Origin: Eudorina sp. 2006-703-Eu-15 | Lineage: Eukaryota; Chlorophyta; Chlorophyceae; Chlamydomonadales; Volvocaceae | NCBI GenBank assembly: GCA_003117195.1 | Contig: BDSI01000085.1 | Coordinates: forward strand, 276,001-340,000 | Direction of reading: 5' to 3' | DNA: 64,000 nt | Shown: one piece after another, positions 12,585 through 21,586 of the stretch | Numbering within the stretch: the first letter of the stretch is position 1 | Layout: each line of letters starts with the position of its first letter | Program-made: the position numbers and the translations under genes | The notes under the pieces: model-generated | Database searches by the model: none | Told to the model about the DNA's origin: nothing | What the model saw: the letters and a program-made list of their open reading frames with translations, nothing else

Positions 12585-12952
12585 TAGCCCATCCAGGTGT
12601 TGTTAAGATGGTAGGTAAGTTTTGCTTCGCCAGCTTTCCACGTCAGCTTTCCACACACGATACACGCCCTCGCGTCGCTGCTTGCAGGATCGCTCATCGG
12701 AAGGAGTGCTTCGTCGGGTTTGCCTACACGTTCACTCACCGCCTGACGCATCCCCCTGCATTCCCAAGACCAAAGCCCATGCTGTGCACCTTAACGAGAT
12801 CCCGCATCCGGTAGGTGACGATAGTGCTGGGCTCGGGATCATGTGCCGGGTCGCTCGTTGTTGGGTCGGGCCCAGGGAGGGATCGGGTAACTGGGTCGGG
12901 CCCGGGGAATCATCATTTGCATGCTCCTGATCTTGCAGCACAGCCCTTGCTT
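12585..12952 (+). other. Array 1 exit segment, no confident gene
   Basis: The satellite breaks off in its exon-like part and continues into unique sequence with further donor-like and acceptor-like motifs: TGGTAGGTAAGT at 12609-12620, and TTGCAG before 12680 and before 12940. This suggests that the sequence the satellite grew from once continued into more exons. Open frames are short and not recognisable. The 30-bp sequence at 12794-12823, listed separately, also occurs at the far end of the block. Confidence 0.4.
12794..12823 (+). repeat. 30-bp sequence present at both ends of the block (left copy)
   Basis: The stretch from ACGAGATCCC to GGTGACGATA is identical to 20879-20908. Similarity extends on both sides: GTGCACCTT upstream in both places, and CTCGGGATCATG downstream, where the right copy runs directly into the 41-bp repeat. 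It contains a possible splice donor, GTAGGTGA, at 12811. The block is therefore flanked by two diverged copies of one sequence about 8.1 kb apart. The equivalent left copy in block A' is 33642-33671. Confidence 0.8.
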
Positions 12953-13092
12953 CAGCTCCGCGCCGCAGCCACCTCAGCCAAGCCGTTCAGCTTCGCGCCG
13001 CAGCCACCTCAGCCAAGCCGTTCAGCTCCGCGCCGGAGCCACCTCAGCCAAGCCGTTTAGCTCCGCGAAGCAGCCACCTCAGCCAAGCCGCT
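12953..13092 (+). repeat. 35-bp tandem repeat, four copies
   Basis: Four consecutive 35-bp units start at 12953, 12988, 13023 and 13058, with a core of CCACCTCAGCCAAGCCG. Units differ by one to a few bases. The same four units occur in block A' at 33801-33940. The reading frame through them is open and rich in Pro, Ser and Gln, but there is no recognisable protein, so it is annotated as a minisatellite. Confidence 0.9.
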
Positions 13093-13330
13093 CAGCACAG
13101 CGCAGCGCAGCCTTTGCACAAGCATTCACTTTGTACACTATTGATTTGGTACAATGCCGTAGACCCGTGAGCTTTGATCCCGTCACTCTTCTCCCCCCCC
13201 ATCCCTTATGCGCTGCGATGCCCCTCGCGAGATGGAGCGTATTTACGTGCAGGACCGCTCATGATGATAGGTGATAGGCCTGGTCGGTGTTGTATGTGGC
13301 TGTGCGATAATACGAATCTGCCCGCGCGTT

Positions 13331-13577
13331 ATGGCACGAGCTGACTCCCTTGGTCGTTACTTCTTATTGCTTGCAGGCGCGGTGGCTGCTGTTGCGGATC
13401 GATTGGCCAGGTGCGGTGGTAAGTCCGCGCCTACAAGGTGATGAGTCAGCCGCTTCGTGATCGATTGCGAATCGGCCCCTTGCTTAGGGCACGAGCTGAC
13501 TCCCTTGGTCGTTACTTCTTTTTGCTTGCAGGCGCGGTGGCTGCTGTTGCGGATCGATTGGCCAGGTGCGGTGGTAA
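13331..13577 (+). repeat. Two-unit island of the 155-bp satellite inside the block
   Basis: Two satellite units sit isolated in unique sequence. The first is ordinary. The second is diverged: CTTAGGGCACGAG replaces CTCATGGCACGAG, the T tract is longer, and the exon-like part runs into GTGGTAACTTGCAG instead of GTAAGTCC. The island enters and leaves unique sequence abruptly. It could be a remnant of the seed from which the satellite expanded, or a late insertion. The equivalent in block A' is 34179-34425, and the second unit recurs near 36259-36353 because of the 1928-bp duplication. Confidence 0.88.
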
Positions 13578-15410
13578 CTTGCAGACACGCCTTGGCCATC
13601 AGGACCGAGTGAGTGGTGTGAGACGGGGCGATCCAACCGCTGGGGGAGCGTAGGTGCAGCTCCACAGTTGTGCGGCTTACATCAGCGCGTCCCGTCCTTG
13701 CTTGGTCCATGGCCTCTCGTGCGGGCCGTGTTTGTGTTTAAGGCTTTGCGCCCCTGCACGGACCCTGGCCCCGGGGTCCAGGGGTCCGTACCCTCCCGCA
13801 GTCTGGATTGAGGGGCTTGCTTAACTCTGACAATGCGCCCCTGGGGCCTCGGCCGCCAGCGGCTGACCCGCTCACGGATGAGCAGGGTAGTGGAGATGCC
13901 GCCTCACCGGACGGGTTGCCCACGAGTGCTGGCTTTGGCGTCGATATGGCTCCTGCTGTCGTGCCGGTCGTGCACGTTTATCAGTTGGGTCGTCAGCCTC
14001 CATTGCACTGCCTCTTGCTGAAGTGCAGGCGAGTGCAGCTGTCCCACATAACACCGAGGTTCGATGAGCTAGTCATCATGGTTTGGTATGAGCTCGGCGT
14101 CCGGTCATGCAGCGGTTACAGTTGGGAGTTGTCGAGTTCAAGTGCGCGTCCCGCTCGGCTTTCATGAACGATGCCAAACATCATTCTTTGAATAACAAGA
14201 CCAAACACTTCAGATACTTATAACCAGGCGCGGAAGGATTATTGCAGAATCTGCCAGGCCATGCCCGGCAAGCAGCAATTTATTATGTTAATGTTCTCCG
14301 CTTTCTTAGCTTATCTTGTATTTGACGGCGACATTAGAATGTGGCTGAGGCCAACACAACCATAGCATTTTTGTGTTCTGAACAGCGACCTCTTACAAAT
14401 TGGTGGCCTCACCAACTACATCATAATTTCGTTTTGTCCTGGATAGCATCCCCTGGGCTGTGGTGGCCAGCAGAACCGCAATCGGCACGACGCGCTCGCT
14501 TTCAGGTGGTCCGCCTCGGGGTCTGCGTGCGACAGCAACTGACCCTGGCGGGCCGTGGCGATTACCCCGGGCTACCACGCAGGCAAGATTCTCCCGGGGG
14601 CGCCGCCCATGCCAGCTGGGGGCCCAGCGGGGGCAAGGGAAGGAGGCGGCAGAGCCACGGCGGGCACCCTGCGGCGCTGCCACTCGCCCATCATATGGAA
14701 CTTGGATGGCAGCCCAAGGTTCTCTGGGGCAGGTGCGGTGGCGTGATGCAGTGCGGATCCGTTCAGGAGGTGGCGCGGCGAGTCATGCCCCTACTCCCGG
14801 TGGGAGGGCCAGGTCGTCGTGCGATGTGAGGTGGCGGTGGCGGTGCGGTGTGATGTAATGTGATGCGGGATCCTGGGATCCGGGCTAGCGGGTGGCAAGG
14901 GTGCTGTGGCGTGGTTTAGAAGGGGGAGATGGCTCGGTCACGGAGGAAGGGTTCCGGGAGCGAAGGGGGCCTTTACCTGAGTCAGATGGCTAGTGTCTTC
15001 CCTGGTTGTGTCCCTAAGACTCCGTTGTTTGCCAGGACGGGTCGGCTCACAACCCCTCGGTCGTCCCATTGCCTTTGCCGCATGCGTCCAGGTCGGACCG
15101 GCGGCGTTGAGGACGGTGGCGGCGGTATGCTCGACGGCCGGCCGCCGCCGGCGAGGCGCCACGCGCCCATATCGGCGGTGGACTGGCCGGCTGATGAGTT
15201 GATGGCGTTCCGGCGGCAGCAAGCGAAGGCGGCGGCGGCGGCGGCGGCGCTGGGGCACGACCCCGATGGTCCGCCGGCAATGACGTCCTCCCCGTCAGCG
15301 TCCGAGTCGGAGGAAGGTACGGCTGCCCGTCGTTGCGGGGACGGGACTCGCGACGAACAGGGCGCACTCCGCACTGCCCTACTAACCCAGCCCGCCACCA
15401 CAGTCATTTG
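13578..15410. other. Unique block sequence without a confident gene
   Basis: Many overlapping GC-driven open frames occur on both strands and none matches a family I recognise. The best candidate for former coding sequence is plus-strand 15130-15408, with acidic Ser/Glu-rich sequence after an alanine run encoded by GGC/GCG repeats at 15228-15250, but the opposite strand is also open. The AT-richer part 14165-14340 looks non-coding. An imperfect palindrome centred on CCCCGGGG lies at 13760-13787, with one bulged base between its arms. The stretch 13483-15410 is the segment duplicated in tandem in block A'. Confidence 0.35.
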
Positions 15411-15422
15411 ATCGGTCCTTCG

Positions 15423-15452
15423 GCTTGGTGTCAGACCTAGGAGACACCAAGC
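15423..15452. other. Perfect hairpin, 10-bp stem and 10-nt loop
   Basis: GCTTGGTGTC at 15423-15432 and GACACCAAGC at 15443-15452 are exact reverse complements around a 10-nt loop. The copy in block A' is at 38199-38228. It lies only 12 bp to the right of the point where the 1928-bp duplication ends. It could be an RNA stem-loop or the remains of an element end; neither is established. Confidence 0.75.
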
Positions 15453-17417
15453 CCAAGAGAAGGGTCCCGATGGGTGTGCATTGGCTACCTATGCCTACGG
15501 GTCCACACCGCCACGGTGTTCGCTGCCGCGGCATATAGCCACCCGCCGGGTTCCGTCAGCAAGGGTTACAGCTCGCCGCTGTGCAGCTTCCGGTCGAAGG
15601 GCTTTCGATCAAGTGGGGCCGTCGCGGCAGATGGGTGGCTTCGTGCTTGCTTGCTGGGGCCTCTCCTAATTGGCGCCAACGACCCCTTCCCGAGCTTCTC
15701 TGTAATATTCAGTCGTACAGCAGCCAATCATACGAGCAGCGGGTGAAAAGCCCGTGGGGCCCCTCCTCCCTCGTTCGCGTTCCTACTGCATTGGCCGCCT
15801 CTGCCGGTCCGGCCGCAGGCGACATCAGCGGCCACCGCAGCATCGCGGGGTTCACAGCGCCGGAGCGGGGCGGGCGTGGAGGGCCGAAGGCGTGGTGGTT
15901 GCGGCGGACCGGACCCGGGCCGCGATCGCGACCGGGCGAGGGAGGAGGACCCGGGCCGCGAGCGGTACCGGGCCGCAGTGCTGACGGAATGGAGGAATGT
16001 CCCCCATGTCCCTCGCATCCCTTGTGTCCCCCTTGTCCCTCGGGTCCCTCGGGTCCCCCGTGTCACTCGGGTCTCTCGTGGTGTCCGACAAGATCCGTGC
16101 GTGCGGCACATTGGTTACCGCCAGCCTCGGCGGGTCGCATGGCTATCGGCTCCGGGGACGACGTGGCAAGCTCCTCCGCAGGGCCTGCATCCCAACTCGC
16201 CCCGTTTTAGCATGTGATACTTCCCGTACGTGTCTGTCTCCTAACACGCTTTGTCCCCCTTTTCATGAGATGCTTTCGTGTGGTCTACTGCCGGCACAGG
16301 GACGTCGCCCAGTCCCCGGCAGGCGTCTCAGTCGGCGCAGAGACCTTGTCGGGGCGCCCCGGCGGGGGCCGGGGCGGGGCCCCAGCGGGGCCGCCGTAGC
16401 AGGAGGAGCAGCAGGCGGGCGCGGTAGCTCCAGCGCGCAGGGCTCACCGGACAAGGAGGAGGGAGCGGAGGGCCGGGGCACGGCCACCGGGGCGCGGACG
16501 GAGGCGGCGGCGAGCAGCTCATCAGTAAGTAAGTGTACGGATGTACGGAATAGTCGGCAACTGGGAAAATGAACGATTCTGGTAGACAGTCATCGCCTGG
16601 GGTGCCCAACCTTGCGTACGATGGGCGGGCTGGACCCCGGCTGGTTTTGGGCTTATCAACAATATCGATCCTGGGTGAATGATGTCGCTTTCTCCCTGGG
16701 CTGGTGTGCCGCGGAACATGACTCGGCACCAACATGGTCCCGCTTGTGTCGTCACCTGTCGCGCTTCCTGTGTCTCCGCAGCCAAATCAAGAAGATGGCG
16801 GAGTGCCGGTCCGTGGACGGTTACGAGCGGCTACACAGAGTCAGTGAAGGCACGGTGAGTAGGCGGAGCTGGAGGAGGCGGAAGGGGGAGGTTGCGCGGT
16901 GCCGGTGGTGCCGCTCTTGGCCATAGGTGCCTTTGGAAAGCAAACAGTGGCGCCTCCGTCCGGGGCGGCCGCAGCCTCCCACAGCGCCCAGGCGTCGGCT
17001 ACGGCCTGGTGTTGCAACTGTGGTGGCGGGCAGTGGCAGTGGCGCAGCAGTCCCAGTCGGCCTACCTGGCCGCTTCACGGGCCGGCGTCGGCACCTCCGC
17101 GGCGCCTAGCCGCCGCTGATCCGCGACCGCACTGCCTCTCCTGTGTGGCTCCACTGCGGTGTCCTCCGCATTCAAACAGGCCCCGGTGGGCCTTTCACGG
17201 ATTCGGGTACGGTCCGCGTCCCTGGTGTTCGGCGGCACGACGGCGGGCGGTGGGGCTGCCGGGTCTGCCTCGGGCGGCGAACCCGACTGGGCACGTGGAC
17301 AGACCGGTCCACCCACCTGGCCCCGCTGGTGGAGCCGCTGGTGGAGCCGCCTGCTGGAGCCCGCCGAGGCCAGGGGAGGCTCAGGAGGTTAAGCAGGTTG
17401 GGTTGGATGAGGACAAT
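15453..17417. other. Unique block sequence with a 9-bp-periodic Ser/Leu/Gly stretch; no confident gene
   Basis: The interval is GC-rich and full of overlapping open frames. From 15999 to 16084 short steps of the type TCCCTCGGG repeat with a roughly 9-bp period and encode Ser-Leu-Gly/Ser-Pro in one frame, probably a minisatellite. Plus-strand 16621-16830 reads as a compact protein-like stretch rich in Trp, Cys and Arg, with a GTGAGT donor-like site at 16855; it may be a decayed exon of the same element as the recombinase downstream, but I cannot name it. Copy A' (38229-40175) differs here by several indels of 1-10 bp, some of which break frames. Confidence 0.3.
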
Positions 17418-17569
17418 GCGTGGCCGGGCTGGGGCGGCTTGGGGAGCAAGGCTATGCGTGACAGGGTTGGGGCGGGCTAGGGAGGACGGCTGTGCGTGGC
17501 CGATTTGGAGATGGCTGGGGAGGAGCCCTATGCGCGGCTGGGTAGGGGCGGGCTGGGGAGGATGGAGGC
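17418..17569 (+). repeat. 38-bp imperfect tandem repeat, four copies
   Basis: Four G-rich units start at 17418, 17456, 17494 and 17532 with an exact 38-bp step, each starting GCGTGG, GCGTGA or GCGCGG and containing GCTGGGGAGG-like cores. Units have diverged by substitution but not in length, so this minisatellite is older than the near-identical 155-bp arrays. The copy in block A' is at 40176-40327. Confidence 0.85.
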
Positions 17570-17818
17570 ATCCCACCGAGTAGCACTTCAGAAACAGAGC
17601 TCTGAGCACTTACCGGGAGGGAAGGAGATTCGTCATCTTTGATTCGCGTGATTGCTGCCCCGCGTGGTTGTGGACTGCTTGTCGAACATCGCTTGGCGCG
17701 CGTATGTTGCCTCCGCCATCCCACCATAAGTGCTGCTTGGGACCCGCGAAGGTGCAGGGGTCCTGGTCAGCTGGAGGGCGCAGCTTACGCGCGCTTCACT
17801 CGGCCGGAGCTGCCCGAT

Positions 17819-18279
17819 GTGCTATGCTGCGCAGCGCCCGAAGGACGACGGGTCCTCGTCCCGATGTGGCAACAGGGAGGGCTCCGCAGCCCTCAACCAC
17901 GGATCCACGCAGCTGCATCAGAGAGGCGCCCCAACGCAGCTGACAGTCCGCAACCCTCTCCAGGTCCCGTCAGCAATAGGCGCCTACGAGCTATCTGGGC
18001 CCGATGGAACACCCGGTCCCGGTGGAAAGGCGCCGAAATTGTTGTTTACGAGCACGGATACGCGGGGGTGCGGCAGACCCGTGGGCCAGGTGCGGCGGTG
18101 GAGGCGGGAGGCCTGCGCACCTCGCCCTTGAACTGCCTGCGGGCGTGCTGGCTGAGGGGCAAGGGAGTGATGCGGCAGAGAGAGCTGGCGCTATTGTGCT
18201 GGGCGGTGTGCAGGCCTCTTTGTGGGACTCGCCTCGGCCTGTGCCGATCATCAAGGTTGTGCGGCCGCATTTTGCTAGG
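17819..18279 (+). pseudogene. Candidate exon of unknown protein, copy A (frameshifted)
   Basis: The frame that in block A' reads through to a GTGAGT donor is interrupted here by a 1-bp deletion around 18130 (TTGAACTG against TTGCAGCTG in A'). After it the sequence continues to the same donor, with the exon-like end at 18279. The encoded segment contains IVVYEHGY and VPIIKVVRPHFAR. I do not recognise the family. It lies about 0.45 kb upstream of the tyrosine recombinase domain and may belong to the same mobile element. Confidence 0.35.
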
Positions 18280-18711
18280 GTGAGTGTCAGAGCTGTGGAC
18301 TGGCAGGCTGGATGGGCGTCAGTGCTCAACCGGTGGTTTTCACCACCACAAACAGCGTGGACTAGACGGGGACACGCGCTATCATCGCCGTGCACTGTTT
18401 GCACAACCCTTTTCCAGACCCACTTTAACCCCTTCGGTCGCTCCCTTCCAAGAGGTCAGGCCTCGCCACATTGGCCGTACCTGCAGTCAGTGTCGCAGAC
18501 ACCGTTTGGCCATCAGGACGCAACTCGCTCAACCCCACCCAAGGGGGCCCCTGGCGGATCTGCGCTACGGCCCCTACCTTGCACAGCCCTCTCGCCCCTT
18601 CCTACAGCGCCAGATGAGGCGGTGAGGCCAGGTAGGGAGAGGTAAAGACGGGGAGATGCGTGGGGCCGGTAGGGAGCCTGCTCCTCCCCCCCCAACCCGC
18701 CCCAGTATTAC
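18280..18711. other. Possible intron or spacer before the recombinase domain
   Basis: The interval starts with GTGAGT and contains several possible acceptors. The last is CCCCAG, just before TATTACGTG at about 18704. In block A' this last acceptor reads CCCCAA, so it is lost there. A stretch around 18497-18520 (CAGACAC, then TTGGCCATCAGGAC) resembles the sequence right after the satellite island at 13575-13598. No gene is recognised. Confidence 0.3.
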
Positions 18712-19014
18712 GTGCTTTGGGGGTGTGGCCTGGGGCAAAGCGGATTCCACCCGACGTCTGCGGCTATGCCTGTCGGAGCTGCACGCGGCGGTCCTGGGGT
18801 ATTGAGGTCGACGGACCTACAACGCTTTTCCTCGCACAGTCTGCGGAAGGGCGGTGCCACGGCCGCTGCTTACGCCGGCGCCAGCAAGGACGACATTCAA
18901 CAGCATGGCCGCTGGCGTTCCATGCAGTGTTTTCACATGTTCGCTGTCGGCGGTGTAGGCTCGTTTCCGGGTGGTCGAAGCCATATAGCGGGAAGCGTGA
19001 GCGGGACTGGGTGA
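18712..19014 (+). pseudogene. Tyrosine recombinase catalytic C-terminal fragment, Tyr replaced by Phe
   Basis: The frame contains the box HSLRKGGAT (His codon 18835-18837, Arg codon 18844-18846), then HGRW (Trp codon 18913-18915). In tyrosine recombinases the nucleophilic tyrosine lies about nine residues after this Trp/His, as in Cre. At that place this copy has TTC (Phe) at 18940-18942, while the copy in block A' has TAC (Tyr). The family cuts and rejoins DNA through this tyrosine, so this copy should be catalytically dead. The box style suits DIRS/Kangaroo-type retroelements or Cryptons. The N-terminal arginine box was not found. The frame ends with a TGA soon after the Tyr position. Confidence 0.72.
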
Positions 19015-20159
19015 GGGGGTGTGTCGCGCCTTCCGGCGTTCCGGGTCCCGGGGAGGGACCCGAGGGGATCGGACCGCGGGACGACCTACCCTCGTGGGAC
19101 TGGGCGAGCGGGAGAGGGCGCTGCGCTTTGGGCCTAGGAGGGGCGAGAACTTCCGCGTCGCGCGCAGGCTCCTTTGGAGTCTCGGACGTTTTCCCCCACA
19201 TCCTGTTCACCTTCCGGGTTGTCGCGATGGCGATTGCTGGTGGCGTGGCGTGCTGGGTAGTTTACCTTCCTGGGAGGAGGGGAAGGCGCTGGCTACCGTA
19301 GCAGGTTAGTTCGCGCTTTTGGTAGTTGTGTAGTCGGCGTAGTGGGCTTTCAGTAGCACTGCGCAGTTATTTGACAGGTGGCCAGCTGGTGTTTGTAGAG
19401 TTGGTGAGCAGGCTTCGAACTTGTGTGTCGTGGCAGTGTAGGGGACCGCCCCTCCCTGCCCCTCTCAGTGTGGGAGGTGCGGGGTTGTACCCGCGCGGCG
19501 TCGGACGACCAGTTAGAGTAGCCTAGTTTATTTGTAAGACGCGCGCGGAGGCGCCGCGCTGTGCTGTGTCCCGGCCCATTGTGACAATGCGGCCCAAACG
19601 TATGCAGCATGTGACACCTCGACACAAATTCGCCCAAATGAACTCCGGATTCCACAGAAAGATTCTCTTACGACCTTGTCTGGGCATTCGAAGTTCGCGA
19701 AATGCCATTCACCTAGCGGCGGCTTGCATGCCCGACACCATCGTCGATCCCACCGCGGATGGGTGCCATGAAAGGCTCACAGCGCATATTGCACGGATGT
19801 AGCGATGCAACTGAAATATGATACGAACATATCTTCGGTAGTCGACAGGGCTGGTAGAGCGCTTTGCAGCAATTGCAGCCACTACCTCCAGCCGAGCTTC
19901 GCAAACTTCTCGCGCAATGTGACTGAACGTCATCATAATGAGAATCAGAACTGGCTGGCCACGACCGAGGCGTCGCTCGGAACTTTTCTTCGGTTTTAGG
20001 GACCATGGAAATCGCCCAGCCAGCTGGTCCTTGTCACGATACCTTTCGCCGTCTGAGATCAGCGCCGCCTCATGCTTGTGCACAAAATCCAATGCCTGAA
20101 GCATGTACGAAGCAGCAGTAGTGAAATTGCCATATTGTACGACTTATAGGCCAGAATTC
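19015..20159. other. Block sequence downstream of the recombinase; no confident gene
   Basis: From about 19530 the sequence becomes less GC-rich. On the minus strand an open frame of 131 codons (20104-19709) starts with a protein-like segment, ALDFVHKHEAALISDGERYR, and is also open in block A' (42854-42459). The differences I compared between the copies change amino acids, which does not suggest selection. A single TTTTAGGG at 19993 is not a telomere tract. Confidence 0.25.
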
Positions 20160-20167
20160 TATATAAA
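20160..20167 (+). promoter_or_regulatory. TATA-box-like site
   Basis: TATATAAA lies in a locally AT-rich stretch and is conserved in block A' at 42910-42917. If used on the plus strand it would start transcription near 20190-20200, toward array 2. No coding frame follows, so the transcript would be non-coding or would run into the satellite. A TGTAA, the usual chlorophycean poly(A) signal, occurs at 20533-20537. Assignment as a promoter is inference only. Confidence 0.3.
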
Positions 20168-20441
20168 CCGGCAATTCACCTTCTTCTCACCAAGCAGCTG
20201 TATCAGGAACAGCTTACATGAAGCTCTCTTACAGCACCCGCGCTGAAGCTTAGGAGTCCTTTCACTGTCCCGGAAGCCCTGCTAACTCGGTCGCAGCCGA
20301 ACAGCCTCAACGTCCAAGGGGAGCTCACGATGTTTAATCGCCTGCAAGAGGCGTTTGCTGGTCGCCAGTGCTTACGGTACAGTCCAAGGTCGATGCTCCC
20401 TTGCCATGCCGGAATCGCCGTTCCTTTAGATTCTTTAGATT

Positions 20442-20496
20442 CTTGACTATACATTTATTATTTGTTGCTGTTGAAATGTCACAAAGAATAGTCAAG
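20442..20496. other. Inverted repeat with 9-bp arms
   Basis: CTTGACTAT at 20442-20450 and ATAGTCAAG at 20488-20496 are exact reverse complements separated by 37 AT-rich bases. It is preceded by a doubled 10-bp sequence (TTTAGATTC). The arms are conserved in block A' at about 43192-43246. Function unknown. Confidence 0.5.
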
Positions 20497-20878
20497 GTCA
20501 GGTTCCGGTCGACAGCGAAGTCGCAAGCGCCGTTGTAAGCCTTACGTGAGTGCTGGCTTGTGGATTACGTGCTATTGGACTGTTACTTGAAGCTCGTTTC
20601 GGTTCAATAACGGGGCGTGACCATTGTGACAACGTGCGTCCGACCGCAACATGCTTGGCATGCCTGCTGACTGTATTGATGTTTCTGGGCGTGGAAACGG
20701 TTTGCGCACTGATCTGGGATCACATTAACATTGCGCTTCGTAGTACCTCTTATTGTCAACCTCTTATCCCGCCGCGTTTTTCCTTCCCCGCACATACAGA
20801 CCCGAGGACCAGCTAAGCTTGCTCAACAAGAACCGTGCAAATGTGTCGAAGACCGCCGCCGAGTGCACCTTTGCCGTC

Positions 20879-20908
20879 ACGAGATCCCGCATCCGGTAGG
20901 TGACGATA
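20879..20908 (+). repeat. 30-bp sequence present at both ends of the block (right copy)
   Basis: Identical to 12794-12823. It lies immediately before the first 41-bp repeat of array 2, so it marks the block-to-array border. The equivalent in block A' is 43629-43658, in front of array 3. Sequence between 20500 and this site shows no gene. Confidence 0.8.
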
Positions 20909-20921
20909 TGGCTCTGCTCCC

Positions 20922-21100
20922 TCGGGATCATGCGCGGGCCGTTCGTGGGGTTGAGCGGCGGTAGGGATCATGCGCGGGGCCGTTCGTGGGGTCGAGTGGC
21001 GGTAGGGATCATGCGCGGGGCCGTTCGTGGGGTTAAGCGGCGGGAGGGATCATGCAGGGGGCCGTTCCTGGGGTTGAGCGGCGGGAGGGATCATGCAAGG
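20922..21100 (+). repeat. 41-bp G-rich repeat block (example at array 2 border)
   Basis: Consecutive units of about 41 bp carry GGGATCATGCGCGGGGCCG followed by TTCGTGGGGTTGAGCGGCG. Variants have TCGAGTGGCGGTA, a 1-bp shorter GCGGGCC, or CAGGGGGCCGTTCCTG in the last full unit. Blocks usually begin after CGCTTCGTTCAGC and end with GCGAGGGGTGATTGCGAATCGG, which re-enters the 155-bp unit in its intron-like part. G runs of three or more recur on the plus strand, so G-quadruplex formation is possible. The same block layout recurs throughout all three arrays. Confidence 0.93.
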
Positions 21101-21586
21101 GGTGATTGCGAATCGGCCCCTTGCTCATGGCACGAGGTGACTCCCTTGGTCGTTACTTCTTATTGCTTGCAGGCACGGTGGCTGCTGTTGCGGATCGATT
21201 GGCAAGGTGCGGTGGTAAGTCCGCGCCTACATGTTGGCGAGTCAGTCGCTTCGTGATCGCTTCGTTCAGCGGCGGGAGGGATCATGCGCGGGCCGTTCGT
21301 GGGGTCGAGTGGCGGTAGGGATCATGCGCGGGGCCGTTCCTGGGGTTGAGCGGCGGGAGGGATCATGCGAGGGGTGATTGCGAATCGGCCCCTTGCTCAT
21401 GGCACGAGGTGACTCCCTTGGTCGTTACTTCTTATTGCTTACTTGCAGGCGCGGTGGCTGCTGTTGCGGATCGATTGGCAAGGTGCGGTGGTAAGTCCGC
21501 GCCTACATGTTGACGAGTCAGCCACTTCGTGATCGATTGGGAATCGGCCACTTGCTCATGGCACGAGCTGACTCCCTTGGTGGTTA

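Larger units (their letters stand above)
12585..20921. repeat. Inter-array block, copy A (unit of segmental duplication)
   Basis: This complex block of about 8.3 kb separates arrays 1 and 2 and recurs as copy A' at 33433-43671. Up to about position 16089 I saw no difference between the copies: open frames across 12455-15984 translate identically. To the right the copies differ by scattered substitutions and small indels, for example at 16091, 16189, 16305, 18129, 18598, 19031 and 19167. The block contains a four-copy 35-bp repeat, a two-unit satellite island, a hairpin, a 38-bp tandem repeat, a tyrosine recombinase remnant and a TATA-like site, each listed separately. Confidence 0.93.

Noticed and set aside
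13808..14829. Overlapping open frames of 119-162 codons on both strands
   Set aside because: They overlap one another in different frames, match no family known to me and show no conserved motif or splice logic.
13483..20878. Complete DIRS or gypsy retroelement with reverse transcriptase
   Set aside because: No YxDD, RNase H or integrase motifs were seen in any frame of either block; only the tyrosine recombinase C terminus is supported.
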